Shown here piece after piece: positions 1 through 9,822 of a stretch of DNA of 64,000 nt (position 1 is its first letter; each line of letters opens with the position of its first letter). The stretch comes from Bacillus sp. UNC41MFS5 (lineage in GTDB: Bacteria > Bacillota > Bacilli > Bacillales_B > DSM-18226). The notes under the pieces are model-generated. The model ran no database searches. It was not told the DNA's origin and saw only the letters and a program-made list of their open reading frames with translations. The stretch lies in the NCBI RefSeq assembly GCF_000686805.1, contig NZ_JMLP01000005.1, forward strand, positions 120,307-184,306, in the 5' to 3' direction. The position numbers were made by a program, and so were the translations under genes.

Positions 1-56
1 AAAATCGCTTGGAAGAAATGAACAAATGGATAAAGTTCTTAGATGAAATTCTCTAA
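1..56 (+). CDS. C-terminal end of a truncated CDS (YtmP-like kinase?)
   Basis: An open frame runs in from the window edge (frame of base 3) and stops with TAA at 54-56; its last visible residues read LEEMNKWIKFLDEIL. In B. subtilis the gene next to ytzH and trmB is ytmP, an aminoglycoside-phosphotransferase-fold protein, so this is probably its tail. Only 17 codons are visible, so the identity rests on gene order alone. Confidence 0.4.
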   Translation, partial: NRLEEMNKWIKFLDEIL

Positions 57-335
57 TTAGGAAAATTGATCAATATTACTTACCCAACTTGATAAGTTTT
101 CTTGGTTAGATAAAATGTGTTGATCCAAATCAGCTGTACCAACTCCATGGTGGCTGTATTGGTATACTTCCTGTAAGATATTCTTAACATTTTGATCAAT
201 CTCAGTGTTTACCATAAGAGATTTCACTAATCGCTCTAATTGTTCACATTCGGCAACAGACCCGCAGCAATCGGTTTGATGATTGTTTAATATATCTTTT
301 AATAAAGTGACTTGGTCATCATGACTTAATGGCAT
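57..335 (-). CDS. ytzH: YtzH-like small protein
   Basis: A 92-residue soluble acidic protein resembling the YtzH family of Bacillaceae, whose function is unknown to me. It has no signal peptide or membrane segment. An in-frame TTG lies upstream at 353, but the ATG at 335 is preceded by GAGGGTG at good spacing and gives the N-terminus MPLSHDDQ, so I chose it. It is convergent with the truncated gene at the window edge and divergent from trmB, as expected for the ytmP-ytzH-trmB neighbourhood. Confidence 0.72.
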   Translation of the reverse strand: MPLSHDDQVTLLKDILNNHQTDCCGSVAECEQLERLVKSLMVNTEIDQNVKNILQEVYQYSHHGVGTADLDQHILSNQENLSSWVSNIDQFS

Positions 336-501
336 GAATGTACACCCTCTCAAGTGTTATTTAAAAACAAGAATTCACACTGTTAGGTTGTGAATTCTTT
401 TTTTGTTTATTCATGATCTTATTTTCCATTAAGTTAAACTTGTACTGAAAAATGGTGCATGATATATGTAACGAACAAAATTATTTTTAGGAGTGTCATA
501 A

Positions 502-1143
502 ATGAGAGTTAGACATAAACCTTGGGCAAAGGAAAAAATAGAGCAGCATCCTCAATATATTGTTGCCAATCCTGAAGAACATAAAGGAAAATGGCATGAA
601 GTTTTTAATAACAATCAGCCACTTCATATTGAGGTGGGTACAGGCAAAGGTCAATTTATTACGGAAATGGCTAGAGCGAATCCGACGATAAATTATATTG
701 GTATTGAATTATACGACAGTGTCATCATTACCGCACTGGAACGTTTAATTGAAGCCGATTTACCGAACCTCAGGCTCCTTAATGTAAATGCAGTGGATTT
801 GCCGAAATATTTTGCCAAGAATGATGTGGACCAGGTCTATTTGAACTTCTCTGATCCATGGCCAAAATATCGTCATAGAAAAAGAAGATTAACTTATAAG
901 GACTTCCTAAAGCTTTATGAGGATATTATGGCTGATGGTGGAGAAATCCATTTTAAAACGGACAATCAAGGGTTATTTGAACATTCTTTAATTAGCTTTT
1001 CAGAGTACGGATTATTATTAAAGTACATTAGTCTAGACCTCCATAAAAGTGATTATGAAGGTAACATCATGACTGAGTACGAAGAGAAATTTTCAGAAAA
1101 AGGAAGCCGTATTTATCGCTGCGAAGTAAAATATCAAAACTAA
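502..1143 (+). CDS. trmB: tRNA (guanine-N7-)-methyltransferase TrmB
   Basis: It methylates guanosine 46 in the variable loop of tRNAs to m7G, using S-adenosylmethionine. The 213-residue length is normal for bacterial TrmB (YtmQ in B. subtilis). The SAM-binding glycine loop EVGTGKGQF sits at about residues 46-54, and the family signature NFSDPWPK followed by RHRKRRL at about 115-130 is intact. The start ATG follows AGGAGTG. It is a monocistronic-looking gene followed by an intrinsic terminator. Confidence 0.95.
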   Translation: MRVRHKPWAKEKIEQHPQYIVANPEEHKGKWHEVFNNNQPLHIEVGTGKGQFITEMARANPTINYIGIELYDSVIITALERLIEADLPNLRLLNVNAVDLPKYFAKNDVDQVYLNFSDPWPKYRHRKRRLTYKDFLKLYEDIMADGGEIHFKTDNQGLFEHSLISFSEYGLLLKYISLDLHKSDYEGNIMTEYEEKFSEKGSRIYRCEVKYQN

Positions 1144-1150
1144 CTTTTTC

Positions 1151-1181
1151 AGGACAGTTCATTAGTGAGCTGTTCTTTTTT
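1151..1181 (+). terminator. intrinsic terminator of trmB
   Basis: An 11-bp stem (AGGACAGTTCA with TGAGCTGTTCT, loop TTAG) is followed by a T-run directly after the trmB stop codon. Confidence 0.85.
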
Positions 1182-1241
1182 ATTTCTTCAAATAATCAGA
1201 CAATGTTAAAATATAGAAAAGGAGCAAAGGGGGAAGAATCG

Positions 1242-2084
1242 TTGGAAACAGTAAAAGTTGGCGGTGTGACACTAACCTGGTTATCAGGAGGCGTAACAAA
1301 TTTAGATGGCGGTGCTATGTTTGGAGTTGTACCGAAAGGAATGTGGGCGAAAAAATACCCCTCTAATGAAAGAAATCTAATTGAATTACCAACAGATCCG
1401 ATGTTCATTCAAATGGATGGGAAAAATTTCTTAGTCGAAACGGGGATTGGTAAAGGGAAATTATCAGAAAAACAATTAAGAAATTTTGGTGTAACGAAAG
1501 AATCAGAACTGGATGAATCTTTAGCTAAGTTAGGTTTGCATGCAGAAGATATCGACTACGTCTTGATGACTCATTTGCATTTTGACCATGCAGGCGGCCT
1601 GACAAAGGTAGAGAATGGACAGTACGTTTCTGCCTTTCCTAATGCAAAAATCATTACCTCACAAGTAGAATGGGATGAAATGCGTAATCCTAATATTCGT
1701 TCGAAAAATACATATTGGAGAGAAAACTGGGAAGCGATTGAAGCTCAGGTAATTCCTTTTGAAGAAAAATGGAACTTAGGGGCGCTGACCATGGTTCATA
1801 CTAGCGGTCACAGTAATGGACATTCGATTCTAGTCATAGAGGACCGGGGAGAAATGTTAATTCATATGGCTGATCTGATGGCAACTCATGCCCATCAACC
1901 TGTGTTATGGGTGATGGCTTATGACGACTATCCAATGACCTCGATTGCAGCTAAGGAAAAATGGCTTCCATATGGATTACAGAACGACGCATGGTTTAGT
2001 TTTTATCACGATGCTTTTTACCGGGCAGTGAAATGGGATTCAGATGGAAAGCAAATTGTTGAAAGTATTAAAAGAGAAAATTAA
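1242..2084 (+). CDS. ytnP: MBL-fold lactonase-like hydrolase YtnP
   Basis: A metallo-beta-lactamase-fold hydrolase of about 280 residues. B. subtilis YtnP is described as a quorum-quenching lactonase acting on signals of competitors. The zinc motif [10 protein letters not shown] (HxHxDH) and later metal-ligand regions (TSGHSNGH and [11 protein letters not shown]) are present. An ATG exists at 1203, but the TTG at 1242 is preceded by AAAGGGGG and yields (M)[10 protein letters not shown], matching the remembered family N-terminus, so I chose the TTG. There is no signal peptide, so it is cytoplasmic. It converges on ytzB through a shared terminator. Confidence 0.88.
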   Translation: METVKVGGVTLTWLSGGVTNLDGGAMFGVVPKGMWAKKYPSNERNLIELPTDPMFIQMDGKNFLVETGIGKGKLSEKQLRNFGVTKESELDESLAKLGLHAEDIDYVLMTHLHFDHAGGLTKVENGQYVSAFPNAKIITSQVEWDEMRNPNIRSKNTYWRENWEAIEAQVIPFEEKWNLGALTMVHTSGHSNGHSILVIEDRGEMLIHMADLMATHAHQPVLWVMAYDDYPMTSIAAKEKWLPYGLQNDAWFSFYHDAFYRAVKWDSDGKQIVESIKREN

Positions 2085-2091
2085 GCAAAAA

Positions 2092-2121
2092 AATAGCCGT
2101 AACCTGTCAGGTACGGCTATT
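2092..2121. terminator. bidirectional terminator between ytnP and ytzB
   Basis: A 10-bp perfect stem (AATAGCCGTA with TACGGCTATT) has A-rich sequence on its left and T-rich sequence on its right, so it can serve both convergent genes. Confidence 0.8.
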
Positions 2122-2125
2122 CTTA

Positions 2126-2455
2126 CTATGAAACAAGTTCGTTGGACAAAGATCGAATATCCAAAAGGGTACCTGTTTGGGCATCGGCAATGAATTCGAA
2201 TTGCTCGGTTGTACCATCATTGTTTTTAGAAATGCCTCCTTTGTAAACGAGGTAATTGATGTGCTGCTTTTCATACGGCTCTGCTTCCATATGTATCCAG
2301 GAACCATTGATTGGTCCATTCTTAGTAAATTGCTTTTTAACTTGTTCTAATACTTTTTCGGGCGATACATTAGTTTTACTATAAATGATTTCTTTGGCAG
2401 CATACCCGCTAATCATACCGACCGCTGCACCGAGGAGAAATGACTTCCAGTTCAT
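2126..2455 (-). CDS. ytzB: PepSY-domain small membrane-anchored protein YtzB
   Basis: A 109-residue protein with an N-terminal hydrophobic, Gly/Ala-rich segment (about residues 5-22, a signal anchor) followed by a PepSY-like domain. That domain ends in the typical pattern of a beta strand FEFIADAQTGTLLD. PepSY domains are thought to inhibit or chaperone extracytoplasmic peptidases; the target here is unknown. B. subtilis has ytzB at the same position beside ytoP. The ATG is preceded by GGGAGGTCC on the minus strand. Confidence 0.75.
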   Translation of the reverse strand: MNWKSFLLGAAVGMISGYAAKEIIYSKTNVSPEKVLEQVKKQFTKNGPINGSWIHMEAEPYEKQHINYLVYKGGISKNNDGTTEQFEFIADAQTGTLLDIRSLSNELVS

Positions 2456-2632
2456 AAAGGACCTCCCAAGATAAATTTGGAAAAGATAGGATTCTCTTCT
2501 CAGTATATCGTATTTATGGATAGGAACATACTATTACAAATATTAAATTCAATTGATGGAAAGAGAAACCAATGTTCTGTAAAATTAAATATATACATAA
2601 ATTAACTCGAGAAACGTAAAGGAGCTCAAAAA

Positions 2633-3706
2633 ATGAACGATCAAACCTTAAAACTTTTTCAAACATTAACAGAACTTCCCGGTGCTCCCGGAAATGAACA
2701 TTTAGTCAGAAAATTTATGAGGGAACAATTATCTCAATACGCAGATGAGCTAGTTCAAGATAATCTGGGCAGTATTTTTGGCATGAAAAGAGGAGTGGAG
2801 ACAGGCCCGACGGTCATGGTTGCCGGTCATATGGATGAAGTAGGCTTCATGGTAACGGCTATTACGGAAAATGGAATGCTTCGTTTTCAGCCGCTCGGCG
2901 GCTGGTGGAGTCAAGTAATTCTTGCCCAGCGTGTTCAAGTGATGACTAATAATGGCCCAGTGATTGGTGTCGTTGGTTCGATCCCCCCACATCTTTTAGA
3001 CGATGCAAAACGTAATAAACCTATGGAAATTAAAAATATGTTGATAGATATCGGTGCAGATAATCGTGAAGATGCGAAACGGTTGGGGATTATGCCAGGG
3101 CAGGCAATTCTGCCAATTTGTCCATTTACGCCGATGGCCAATCCGAAAAAAATATTAGCCAAAGCATGGGATAACCGCTATGGTTGTGGTTTAGCTATTG
3201 AGTTACTTCAGGAATTAAAAGATGAGGCTTTACCAAATACACTATTTTCAGGGGCAACGGTCCAAGAAGAAGTCGGTTTACGTGGTGCCCAAACTGCCGC
3301 TAATATGATTAATCCGGATATCTTTTTTGCACTCGACGCAAGTCCAGCTAATGATATGACGGGCGATAAAAATGAATTTGGCCAATTAGGTAAAGGGGCA
3401 TTGCTTCGCATCCTTGACCGGACAATGGTCACGCACCGTGGGATGAGAGAGTTTGTCCTCGATACAGCTGAAACGCATAAAATTCCTTACCAATATTTTG
3501 TTTCACAGGGAGGAACAGATGCCGGCCGGGTCCATCAATCAAATGAGGGTATTCCAAGTGCGGTTATTGGTATATGCTCGCGTTATATTCATACCCATGC
3601 TTCAATCGTTCATGTGGATGATTATGCAGCTGCGAAAGAACTAATTGTTAAACTAGTCAAGGCATGTGACAAAACAACGGTTGATACGATTAAAGCTAAC
3701 AGTTAA
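2633..3706 (+). CDS. ytoP: M42 family glutamyl/deblocking aminopeptidase YtoP
   Basis: A di-metal M42 aminopeptidase of 357 residues, expected to trim N-terminal residues from peptides in the cytoplasm as a large oligomer. Metal-binding and catalytic signatures are intact: [10 protein letters not shown] near residue 65, WDNRYGCG near 180, the QEEVGLRGA Glu pair near 213, a DAS motif near 237 and QGGTDAGR near 300. The ATG follows AAAGGAG. The short gap to the next gene suggests possible co-transcription. Confidence 0.9.
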   Translation: MNDQTLKLFQTLTELPGAPGNEHLVRKFMREQLSQYADELVQDNLGSIFGMKRGVETGPTVMVAGHMDEVGFMVTAITENGMLRFQPLGGWWSQVILAQRVQVMTNNGPVIGVVGSIPPHLLDDAKRNKPMEIKNMLIDIGADNREDAKRLGIMPGQAILPICPFTPMANPKKILAKAWDNRYGCGLAIELLQELKDEALPNTLFSGATVQEEVGLRGAQTAANMINPDIFFALDASPANDMTGDKNEFGQLGKGALLRILDRTMVTHRGMREFVLDTAETHKIPYQYFVSQGGTDAGRVHQSNEGIPSAVIGICSRYIHTHASIVHVDDYAAAKELIVKLVKACDKTTVDTIKANS

Positions 3707-3769
3707 GTTGATGTTTTTAGGGGGCATTTTTATGCTCCCTTTACTTTGTCAAAAGGAGTACATATCATC

Positions 3770-4273
3770 ATGAAAATTATCATTGGGTCAAAGAACCCTG
3801 CTAAAATTACTGCGGTGAAAAATTGTTTTACTGAGACACATGAGTTTATTGACTTAGACATTCCATCAGGTGTTAATGAGCAGCCGTTTTCCGACGAAGA
3901 AACAATTAAAGGAGCTATTAATCGGGCAAAAGGTGCCTTAAACTTAGGAAGTGGTGATATTGGGATTGGACTTGAAGGAGGTGTACAAGAAACGAGTTAT
4001 GGATTATTTATTTGTAACTGGGGAGCACTTGTAGCCAACGATAGAGAACCGATTATTGCCGGCGGGGCAAGAATTCCTCTTCCGGAAGAAGTAGCGGTCC
4101 GATTAAGGGCAGGTGAAGAACTCGGACCAGTTATGGAAGATTATGTGAAAAGTAAAAATGTAAGGAAACAAGAGGGGGCGGTCGGTATTTTTACTAACGG
4201 AATGGTCAATCGCTCTGAAATGTTTACTCATGTTATGAACCTATTAGTGGGACAATACAAAAGGGGCAGATGA
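3770..4273 (+). CDS. DUF84 / inosine-xanthosine triphosphatase-like NTPase
   Basis: A 167-residue protein of the NTPase_I-T (DUF84, YjjX-like) family, which hydrolyses damaged purine nucleotides such as ITP and XTP to keep them out of nucleic acids. The N-terminal phosphate-binding motif IIGSKNPAK and the central IGIGLEGGV block are characteristic. I chose the ATG at 3770 over a TTG 24 bases upstream because AAAAGGAG precedes it and MKIIIGSKNP is the expected start. It lies 63 bases after ytoP. Substrate specificity cannot be read from the sequence. Confidence 0.82.
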   Translation: MKIIIGSKNPAKITAVKNCFTETHEFIDLDIPSGVNEQPFSDEETIKGAINRAKGALNLGSGDIGIGLEGGVQETSYGLFICNWGALVANDREPIIAGGARIPLPEEVAVRLRAGEELGPVMEDYVKSKNVRKQEGAVGIFTNGMVNRSEMFTHVMNLLVGQYKRGR

Positions 4274-4355
4274 TTGGACTGAAAAGCAGTCTACTGCTAT
4301 GATTTAAGAAGATAGCAATAAAAATGAGCAAAAGTTTCAAACGGAGGCGTTGAAT

Positions 4356-4670
4356 TTGAAGAATTTAGAGTCAGTAGAGCAATTTGAACAGCTGCGCGAT
4401 CATGGAAAAACAATTTTCATGTTTTCTGCAGGCTGGTGTCCAGATTGTCGAATTATTGAGCCAATTTTACCAGAAATAGAATCAAAATTTAATGAGTATA
4501 CATTTATTCATGTTGATCGAGATGAGTATATCGATATATGCCAACAATTAGATGTCTTCGGAATCCCAAGCTTTATCGCATTTGAAAACGGAAACGAACT
4601 AGGCAGATTCGTAAGCAAAGACCGAAAGACACAAGAAGAAATAGAAAACTTTATTTCAGGTTTAAAATAA
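4356..4670 (+). CDS. ytpP: thioredoxin-like protein YtpP
   Basis: A single thioredoxin-fold domain of about 104 residues with the redox motif WCPDC (around residue 30) and the cis-proline region GIPSF. It has no signal peptide, so it acts as a cytoplasmic thiol-disulfide protein. Two in-frame TTG codons are candidates; the one at 4356 has GGAGG at 8-base spacing while the one at 4350 is too close, so I used 4356. Gene order (ytoP, ytpP, ytpQ, sftA) matches the Bacillus locus. Confidence 0.85.
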   Translation: MKNLESVEQFEQLRDHGKTIFMFSAGWCPDCRIIEPILPEIESKFNEYTFIHVDRDEYIDICQQLDVFGIPSFIAFENGNELGRFVSKDRKTQEEIENFISGLK

Positions 4671-4681
4671 TGAGTAAGTAA

Positions 4682-4711
4682 CTCTCCATCACTTTGAGAT
4701 GGAGGGTTTTT
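4682..4711 (+). terminator. intrinsic terminator after ytpP
   Basis: A 9-bp stem CTCTCCATC with GATGGAGGG is followed by TTTTT. Confidence 0.75.
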
Positions 4712-4754
4712 AATGTAAAATAGACATGCAGCTCCTAAAATGGAGGAATTCAAA

Positions 4755-5549
4755 ATGAAAATGGATAGCAGAGTAATGAGAACCGAATTAGAGAGGCGCT
4801 TGGCTCGTGAAGATCGGATGATTTCCTATGATCGGGAGAAGGACCAACTGCGCTTTGAAAGTAAAGAGTCAGGCAAAGGAATAACAGTCGCTTTGCCTGG
4901 GATTATTGCCAAATGGCATATCGAAAAGGAAAAAGCCATCGATGAAGTCGTTTATTATATCGAAGAAGGGCTTCGAGCTATGGAGGACGCAGTTCAGTTA
5001 ACCGATCATGAGAAAAAAATCTTCCCCGTAATTCGCTCCTCATCCTTCCCAATGGAAGCAGAAGAGGGGGTGCCATTTTTAATTGATGAGCACACCGCGG
5101 AAACAAAGATTTATTATGCCTATGACCAAGGCAATACCTATCGGTTAATCGACTCTCGTATCATGGCAAAAGAGGGCTGGGAAGCAAACAGAATTAAGGA
5201 AATTGCTTTATTTAATGCCAGATCCCTTTCTACTCCTCTAAAAGAGGATCAAGTCGCCGGCAACAGCTTTTACTTTTTAAACACAAATGATGGATACGAT
5301 GCGAGCCGGATCTTAAATAAGGTGTTCTTAAATGAATTCGAAAAGAAGATGACGGGGACGATGGTGCTGGCTGTTCCACACCAGGATGTGTTAATTATTG
5401 CTGATATTCGTAATGATCGAGGGTATGATGTGATGGCTCAAATGGCCATGAGCTTTTTTGCAAATGGTCGTGTGCCAATTACAGCCTTATCATTTTTATA
5501 TGAAAATGGTGAATTAGAACCTATTTTTATTTTAGGAAAAAACAAATAA
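4755..5549 (+). CDS. ytpQ: DUF1444 family protein YtpQ
   Basis: A conserved Bacillaceae protein of about 264 residues (DUF1444, YtpQ). No enzymatic activity is known to me, and there is no signal peptide or membrane segment. The features [14 protein letters not shown] at the N-terminus and the VIRSSSFP segment fit the family. The ATG at 4755 has GGAGG 8 bases upstream, whereas the ATG at 4740 overlaps that ribosome-binding site and is unlikely to be used. In B. subtilis ytpR lies immediately downstream; here the next gene is sftA. Confidence 0.82.
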   Translation: MKMDSRVMRTELERRLAREDRMISYDREKDQLRFESKESGKGITVALPGIIAKWHIEKEKAIDEVVYYIEEGLRAMEDAVQLTDHEKKIFPVIRSSSFPMEAEEGVPFLIDEHTAETKIYYAYDQGNTYRLIDSRIMAKEGWEANRIKEIALFNARSLSTPLKEDQVAGNSFYFLNTNDGYDASRILNKVFLNEFEKKMTGTMVLAVPHQDVLIIADIRNDRGYDVMAQMAMSFFANGRVPITALSFLYENGELEPIFILGKNK

Positions 5550-5561
5550 TTAAAAATAGAT

Positions 5562-5590
5562 AAAGGATCACATTCAAAGTGATCTTTTTT
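5562..5590 (+). terminator. intrinsic terminator after ytpQ
   Basis: The stem AAAGGATCAC with GTGATCTTTT ends in a six-T run. Confidence 0.75.
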
Positions 5591-5710
5591 CATTGAACTA
5601 TTTTCACAGAGTGTATTTTGCCTCATTTATTAGAATTATGTCGAAAAAATCTAAAAAACTGATAGAATAAAGTGATAGATTTAAAGTAGTTAGTAGAAAG
5701 AGTGATAGTT

Positions 5711-8245
5711 TTGAGCTGGTTCCAAAACCTATTTCAAAAATTAAGAAAAGAAGAAGATGATGATGAATTTGAAAGTTACATAATACATAAACAAGAAGGT
5801 CTGCCGTTTCTAAACAAAAATGAAAATTTTAAGGATTTAGAGACCAAGGTATCTTATCAATACCCAAAAGGGAGTAATCATCTTTTTCATCCGCCAAAAC
5901 TTAAGGAAACACCAAAGGCAAAAGGAGAAACATTACGTCCAAAACATAGGGAAACACTCAAGATAAAAGAAGAAACATTACGCCAAAAAAGAAAAAATTT
6001 GCACCCAGAACCGGATAAGAGAATCATTAAGGAAAAACCAGAAGTTCAAACGGTTAAACAGGAACTGCCTAAACTTAAAAAAGAACCATCTATGAAGAAG
6101 AGCGTTCCCTTCCAACCGACAGAAATTCCTTCTCCCGTTTTTGGGTTTAATCGTCCGAAGAATACGAATAAAATTGTCGAGCATGAATTAAGCCACTTTC
6201 TAGAAGAGGATGAAAAAAATCTGATGGACAGTCTAACTCCTTCAGAAAGCATGTCAACTGAAATAGAAATCACTAAACAATCAGAAATTGACATGGAAAT
6301 CCACGAAGTGGAAACATTTCATGGAGAAATGATTCAAAAAGAATTCGTAGTAGAAGCACAGGATGAAGACTCATATGAAGAGGTAAAAGAATTAATAGCA
6401 ACAGCAAACGATTCAAACGATTCAAATGATGCAGAAGAGGATTTACCAGAACTAGAGACCATATTAGAATTAGAAACTATATTAGAACCAGAGTCCGAAT
6501 CAGAACTAGAGATCATCACAGAACCTGAGACCATCTCAAGACCAGAAACTACACCAGAACCAGAGACTACACCAGAACCAGAGACTACACCAGTACCAGA
6601 GACTACACCAGAACCCACAGTACCAAAGCGTTCCCATTTGCCATTTAATGTGATGATGTTAAAACAAGATAAACAAAAATGGGAAGAGCGAAAGAGAAAT
6701 AGGGGATTGGAAGCGCAAGTTGTGCGGCCGCAAGAACATGTGCAGCCGGAACAGAATAACCAAGTAATCGATCTATTCCCAAGAGAGGAAGAAATCACCC
6801 AGGATAAACCAGATGATAGTCATTATGTGCTCCCAACATCTAGTTTGCTTAATCCTCCTGTGACAGTGGTGAATGATACGAAATGGTTATTAGAGCAAGA
6901 GGAAATTTTAAACGAAACATTAAAAAACTTTAATGTCGGTGCCAGTGTCGTTAATGTAACACAAGGTCCTTCGGTAACTCGTTTTGAAGTTCAGCCGGAG
7001 CCAGGTGTCAAGGTAAACAAAATTACCAACTTAACTGATGATATTAAGTTAAGCCTTGCTGCTAGAGATATTAGGATGGAGGCTCCCATCCCAGGAAAGC
7101 ATACGATTGGGATTGAAGTTCCCAACCAAAAGTCACGTCCTGTATTCATTAACGAAATTATTCAAAGTAGTACTTTCAATGAATCTACCTCGCCCTTAAC
7201 AGCTGTGCTTGGTCTGGATATTGCCGGAAAGCCGATTGTCACAGACTTGAAGAAAATGCCGCATGGTTTGATTGCTGGTGCGACAGGGTCAGGGAAGAGT
7301 GTGTGCATTAATACTATTTTAGTTAGCTTACTTTTTAAAGCCAGGCCAGAAGACTTGAAGCTATTATTAATTGACCCAAAAATGGTCGAACTCGCACCAT
7401 ACAACCGTATTCCACATCTTGTCAGTCCGGTTATTACGGATGTTAAGGCGGCGACAGCTGCATTAAAATGGGCGGTCGACGAAATGGAAAGACGCTACGA
7501 ATTGTTTGCCCATACCGGTGTTCGTGACATTAATCGCTTTAACGAACTGGCAATAAAGCATAAACAGTATGCGGACAAACTTCCATTTATTGTGATTATT
7601 ATCGATGAGTTAGCCGACTTAATGATGATGTCACCAGCAGATGTGGAAGAAGCTATTTGTAGAATTGCTCAAAAGGCAAGAGCCTGTGGGATTCATTTAA
7701 TTGTCGCCACACAAAGGCCATCAGTTGATGTAATAACCGGCTTAATTAAAGCCAATATTCCTACCCGAATCGCCTTTTCTGTTTCTTCTCAAGTGGATTC
7801 ACGCACAATCATTGATATTAGCGGGGCAGAAAAGTTACTTGGCCGCGGTGATATGTTATTTTTAGAAAATGGTTCATCTAAACCTGTCCGCTTGCAAGGA
7901 ACGTTTGTCTCGGATGAAGAAATTGATCTGGTCGTAGGTCACGTAAGGGAACAGCGCGAACCAGATTACTTGTTTGAGCAAGAAGAATTATTAAAAAAAG
8001 CTCAAGTAACGGAAACGGAAGATGAACTTTTTTATGAGGCCTGTGAATTTATCATTGAACAAGGCGGAGCATCAACATCAAGTCTGCAAAGGCGCTTTAA
8101 AATAGGCTATAATCGTGCTGCAAGATTGATGGATATGCTTGAGACTAGTGGCTATATTACTAGTGCAAATGGAAGCAAAGCGCGTGAAGTATTAATTACC
8201 CAAGCAGATTTAGAATCGATTTTAGAGGCTAATGCAAATAATTAA
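5711..8245 (+). CDS. sftA: septum-associated FtsK-like DNA translocase SftA
   Basis: SftA (YtpS) is a soluble FtsK/SpoIIIE-family ATPase that moves trapped chromosomal DNA away from the closing division septum. The N-terminal ~380 residues are charged and low-complexity, including a Glu/Pro/Thr repeat tract (about 235-305). The C-terminal half has the FtsK alpha/beta motor with Walker A GATGSGKS near residue 522 and Walker B IIIDELADLM, followed by a gamma winged-helix domain (QGGASTSSLQRRF). It lacks the multi-TM segment of SpoIIIE. The TTG at 5711 gives MSWFQ, like the B. subtilis MSWL start; an in-frame GTG at 5702 is the alternative. Confidence 0.9.
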   Translation: MSWFQNLFQKLRKEEDDDEFESYIIHKQEGLPFLNKNENFKDLETKVSYQYPKGSNHLFHPPKLKETPKAKGETLRPKHRETLKIKEETLRQKRKNLHPEPDKRIIKEKPEVQTVKQELPKLKKEPSMKKSVPFQPTEIPSPVFGFNRPKNTNKIVEHELSHFLEEDEKNLMDSLTPSESMSTEIEITKQSEIDMEIHEVETFHGEMIQKEFVVEAQDEDSYEEVKELIATANDSNDSNDAEEDLPELETILELETILEPESESELEIITEPETISRPETTPEPETTPEPETTPVPETTPEPTVPKRSHLPFNVMMLKQDKQKWEERKRNRGLEAQVVRPQEHVQPEQNNQVIDLFPREEEITQDKPDDSHYVLPTSSLLNPPVTVVNDTKWLLEQEEILNETLKNFNVGASVVNVTQGPSVTRFEVQPEPGVKVNKITNLTDDIKLSLAARDIRMEAPIPGKHTIGIEVPNQKSRPVFINEIIQSSTFNESTSPLTAVLGLDIAGKPIVTDLKKMPHGLIAGATGSGKSVCINTILVSLLFKARPEDLKLLLIDPKMVELAPYNRIPHLVSPVITDVKAATAALKWAVDEMERRYELFAHTGVRDINRFNELAIKHKQYADKLPFIVIIIDELADLMMMSPADVEEAICRIAQKARACGIHLIVATQRPSVDVITGLIKANIPTRIAFSVSSQVDSRTIIDISGAEKLLGRGDMLFLENGSSKPVRLQGTFVSDEEIDLVVGHVREQREPDYLFEQEELLKKAQVTETEDELFYEACEFIIEQGGASTSSLQRRFKIGYNRAARLMDMLETSGYITSANGSKAREVLITQADLESILEANANN

Positions 8246-8370
8246 TTGATAGTATTCTTTCATGACTAGGACAAATAATATATAGTGAAAAAACTAGCCA
8301 GAATTTAAAGAATTTGTTTGCAAATAGTTTTTCAGGCTAATTAATGATATAATTATTAAATATGTTTTTT

Positions 8371-8410
8371 AGAGGTTATTGAAGTTATAGTGTACAATAG
8401 CCCTCTGTTT
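8371..8410 (+). other. hairpin in the murC leader
   Basis: An imperfect stem (AGAGG-T-TATTG with CAATA-GC-CCTCT) is followed by GTTTTCTTGTT, about 70 bases before the murC start. A TATAAT hexamer lies just upstream at 8348-8353. It could be an attenuator-like hairpin or a weak terminator of upstream transcription. I do not recognise a known leader family. Confidence 0.35.
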
Positions 8411-8477
8411 TCTTGTTAGCAAATACAGACAGATGTCATATACTGTTTTACAGATAGACGTTGTTGGAGGTTCTTCT

Positions 8478-9779
8478 ATGACTATTTACCATTTTGTCGG
8501 TATAAAGGGGTCTGGAATGAGTGCACTCGCACAAGTTCTGCATGATATGAAATTTCAGGTGCAAGGCTCCGATGTCGAAAAGCGCTTTTTTACACAACTG
8601 GCCCTTGAGCAATCAGGGATTACCATTCTTCCTTTCCAAAAGGAGAATATCAAGCCAGGAATGACGATTATTGCAGGGAATGCTTTTCCAGATACACATG
8701 AGGAAATTCAAGAGGCGATGAAACTCGGGCTTCCTATTGTTCGTTACCACCGGTTTTTAGGTGATTTTATGCAAAACTTTACTAGTGTAGCAGTTACTGG
8801 TGCGCACGGAAAGACGTCTACAACAGGCTTACTTGCCCATGTGATTGAAGGAGCTAAGCCAACATCATTTTTAATTGGTGATGGGACAGGTAAAGGAAAA
8901 GAAGGCTCAGAATATTTCGTATTTGAAGCTTGTGAATACAGAAGACACTTCTTGTCTTACTTCCCTGATTATGCAATCATGACGAATATTGATTTTGATC
9001 ATCCTGATTATTTTGCAAACATTGATGATGTCTTTTCTGCGTTTCAAGAGATGGCCATCCAAGTGAAAAAAGGAATATTTGCTTATGGAGATGATGAACA
9101 GCTTCAGAAAATTCAGGCAAAGGTTCCCGTCTTGTTTTATGGTTTTGGCGAGGAAAATGACTATCAAGCAAAAAACCTTGTGAAGACAACTACTGGAACG
9201 ACTTTTGATGTTTTCATTCGTAATACATTCTATGACACATTCACTATCCCAACTTTCGGCGATCATAGCGTTTTAAACGCACTTGCCGTTATCGGTCTGT
9301 GTCATTATGAAGAACTTAGTGTAGAAGTAGTGAAGAACCAATTAATGACCTTCCAAGGTGTAAAGAGAAGATTTTCAGAAAAAAGAATTGGTTCACAAAT
9401 ATTAATCGATGATTATGCCCATCATCCGACTGAAATTAAAGCAACAATTGATGCGGCTAAGCAAAAATATCCCGACCGTAAGATTGTGACGGTCTTCCAA
9501 CCACATACTTTTTCACGCACTCAAGCGTTCCTTGAAGACTTTGCCAAAAGTTTAAGAGAAGCAGATAAAGCCTATTTATGTGAGATTTTTGGGTCTGCTC
9601 GTGAAAATCATGGAAAACTAACCATCAAAGACCTTCAGGCAAGAATCGATGGGTCTGAAGTCATTTCGGAAGAAAATACTTCAGTTTTAAATGACTATGA
9701 CAATAGCGTCATTATTTTTATGGGGGCTGGAGACATTCAAAAGTTCCAAGAATCCTATGAAAAACAGTTAGCGAACTAA
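8478..9779 (+). CDS. murC: UDP-N-acetylmuramate--L-alanine ligase MurC
   Basis: It attaches L-alanine to UDP-N-acetylmuramate, the first step of the peptidoglycan stem peptide, using ATP in the cytoplasm. The 433 residues carry the N-terminal Rossmann motif [13 protein letters not shown], the ATP loop [10 protein letters not shown] near residue 109 and the conserved [10 protein letters not shown] segment near 312. The ATG at 8478 has TTGGAGG at ideal spacing; upstream in-frame codons lack a ribosome-binding site. In B. subtilis murC (ytxF) also sits between sftA and ytxG. Confidence 0.95.
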   Translation: MTIYHFVGIKGSGMSALAQVLHDMKFQVQGSDVEKRFFTQLALEQSGITILPFQKENIKPGMTIIAGNAFPDTHEEIQEAMKLGLPIVRYHRFLGDFMQNFTSVAVTGAHGKTSTTGLLAHVIEGAKPTSFLIGDGTGKGKEGSEYFVFEACEYRRHFLSYFPDYAIMTNIDFDHPDYFANIDDVFSAFQEMAIQVKKGIFAYGDDEQLQKIQAKVPVLFYGFGEENDYQAKNLVKTTTGTTFDVFIRNTFYDTFTIPTFGDHSVLNALAVIGLCHYEELSVEVVKNQLMTFQGVKRRFSEKRIGSQILIDDYAHHPTEIKATIDAAKQKYPDRKIVTVFQPHTFSRTQAFLEDFAKSLREADKAYLCEIFGSARENHGKLTIKDLQARIDGSEVISEENTSVLNDYDNSVIIFMGAGDIQKFQESYEKQLAN

Positions 9780-9785
9780 AAAAGA

Positions 9786-9822
9786 AAGGATGCCAGCATA
9801 TAGTTGGCATCCTTTTTTTTAT
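9786..9822. terminator. bidirectional terminator between murC and the M29 aminopeptidase
   Basis: An 11-bp stem AAAGGATGCCA with TTGGCATCCTTT is flanked by A-rich and T-rich runs; it overlaps the last bases of the convergent minus-strand gene. Confidence 0.85.

Noticed and set aside
6334..6798. Minus-strand open frame opposite the SftA linker with Ser/Gly/Val repeats
   Set aside because: It is the antisense shadow of the Glu/Pro/Thr repeat tract; no ribosome-binding site and no independent support.
8907..9266. A 119-codon minus-strand frame inside murC
   Set aside because: It lies wholly opposite the conserved MurC coding sequence and has no ribosome-binding site.
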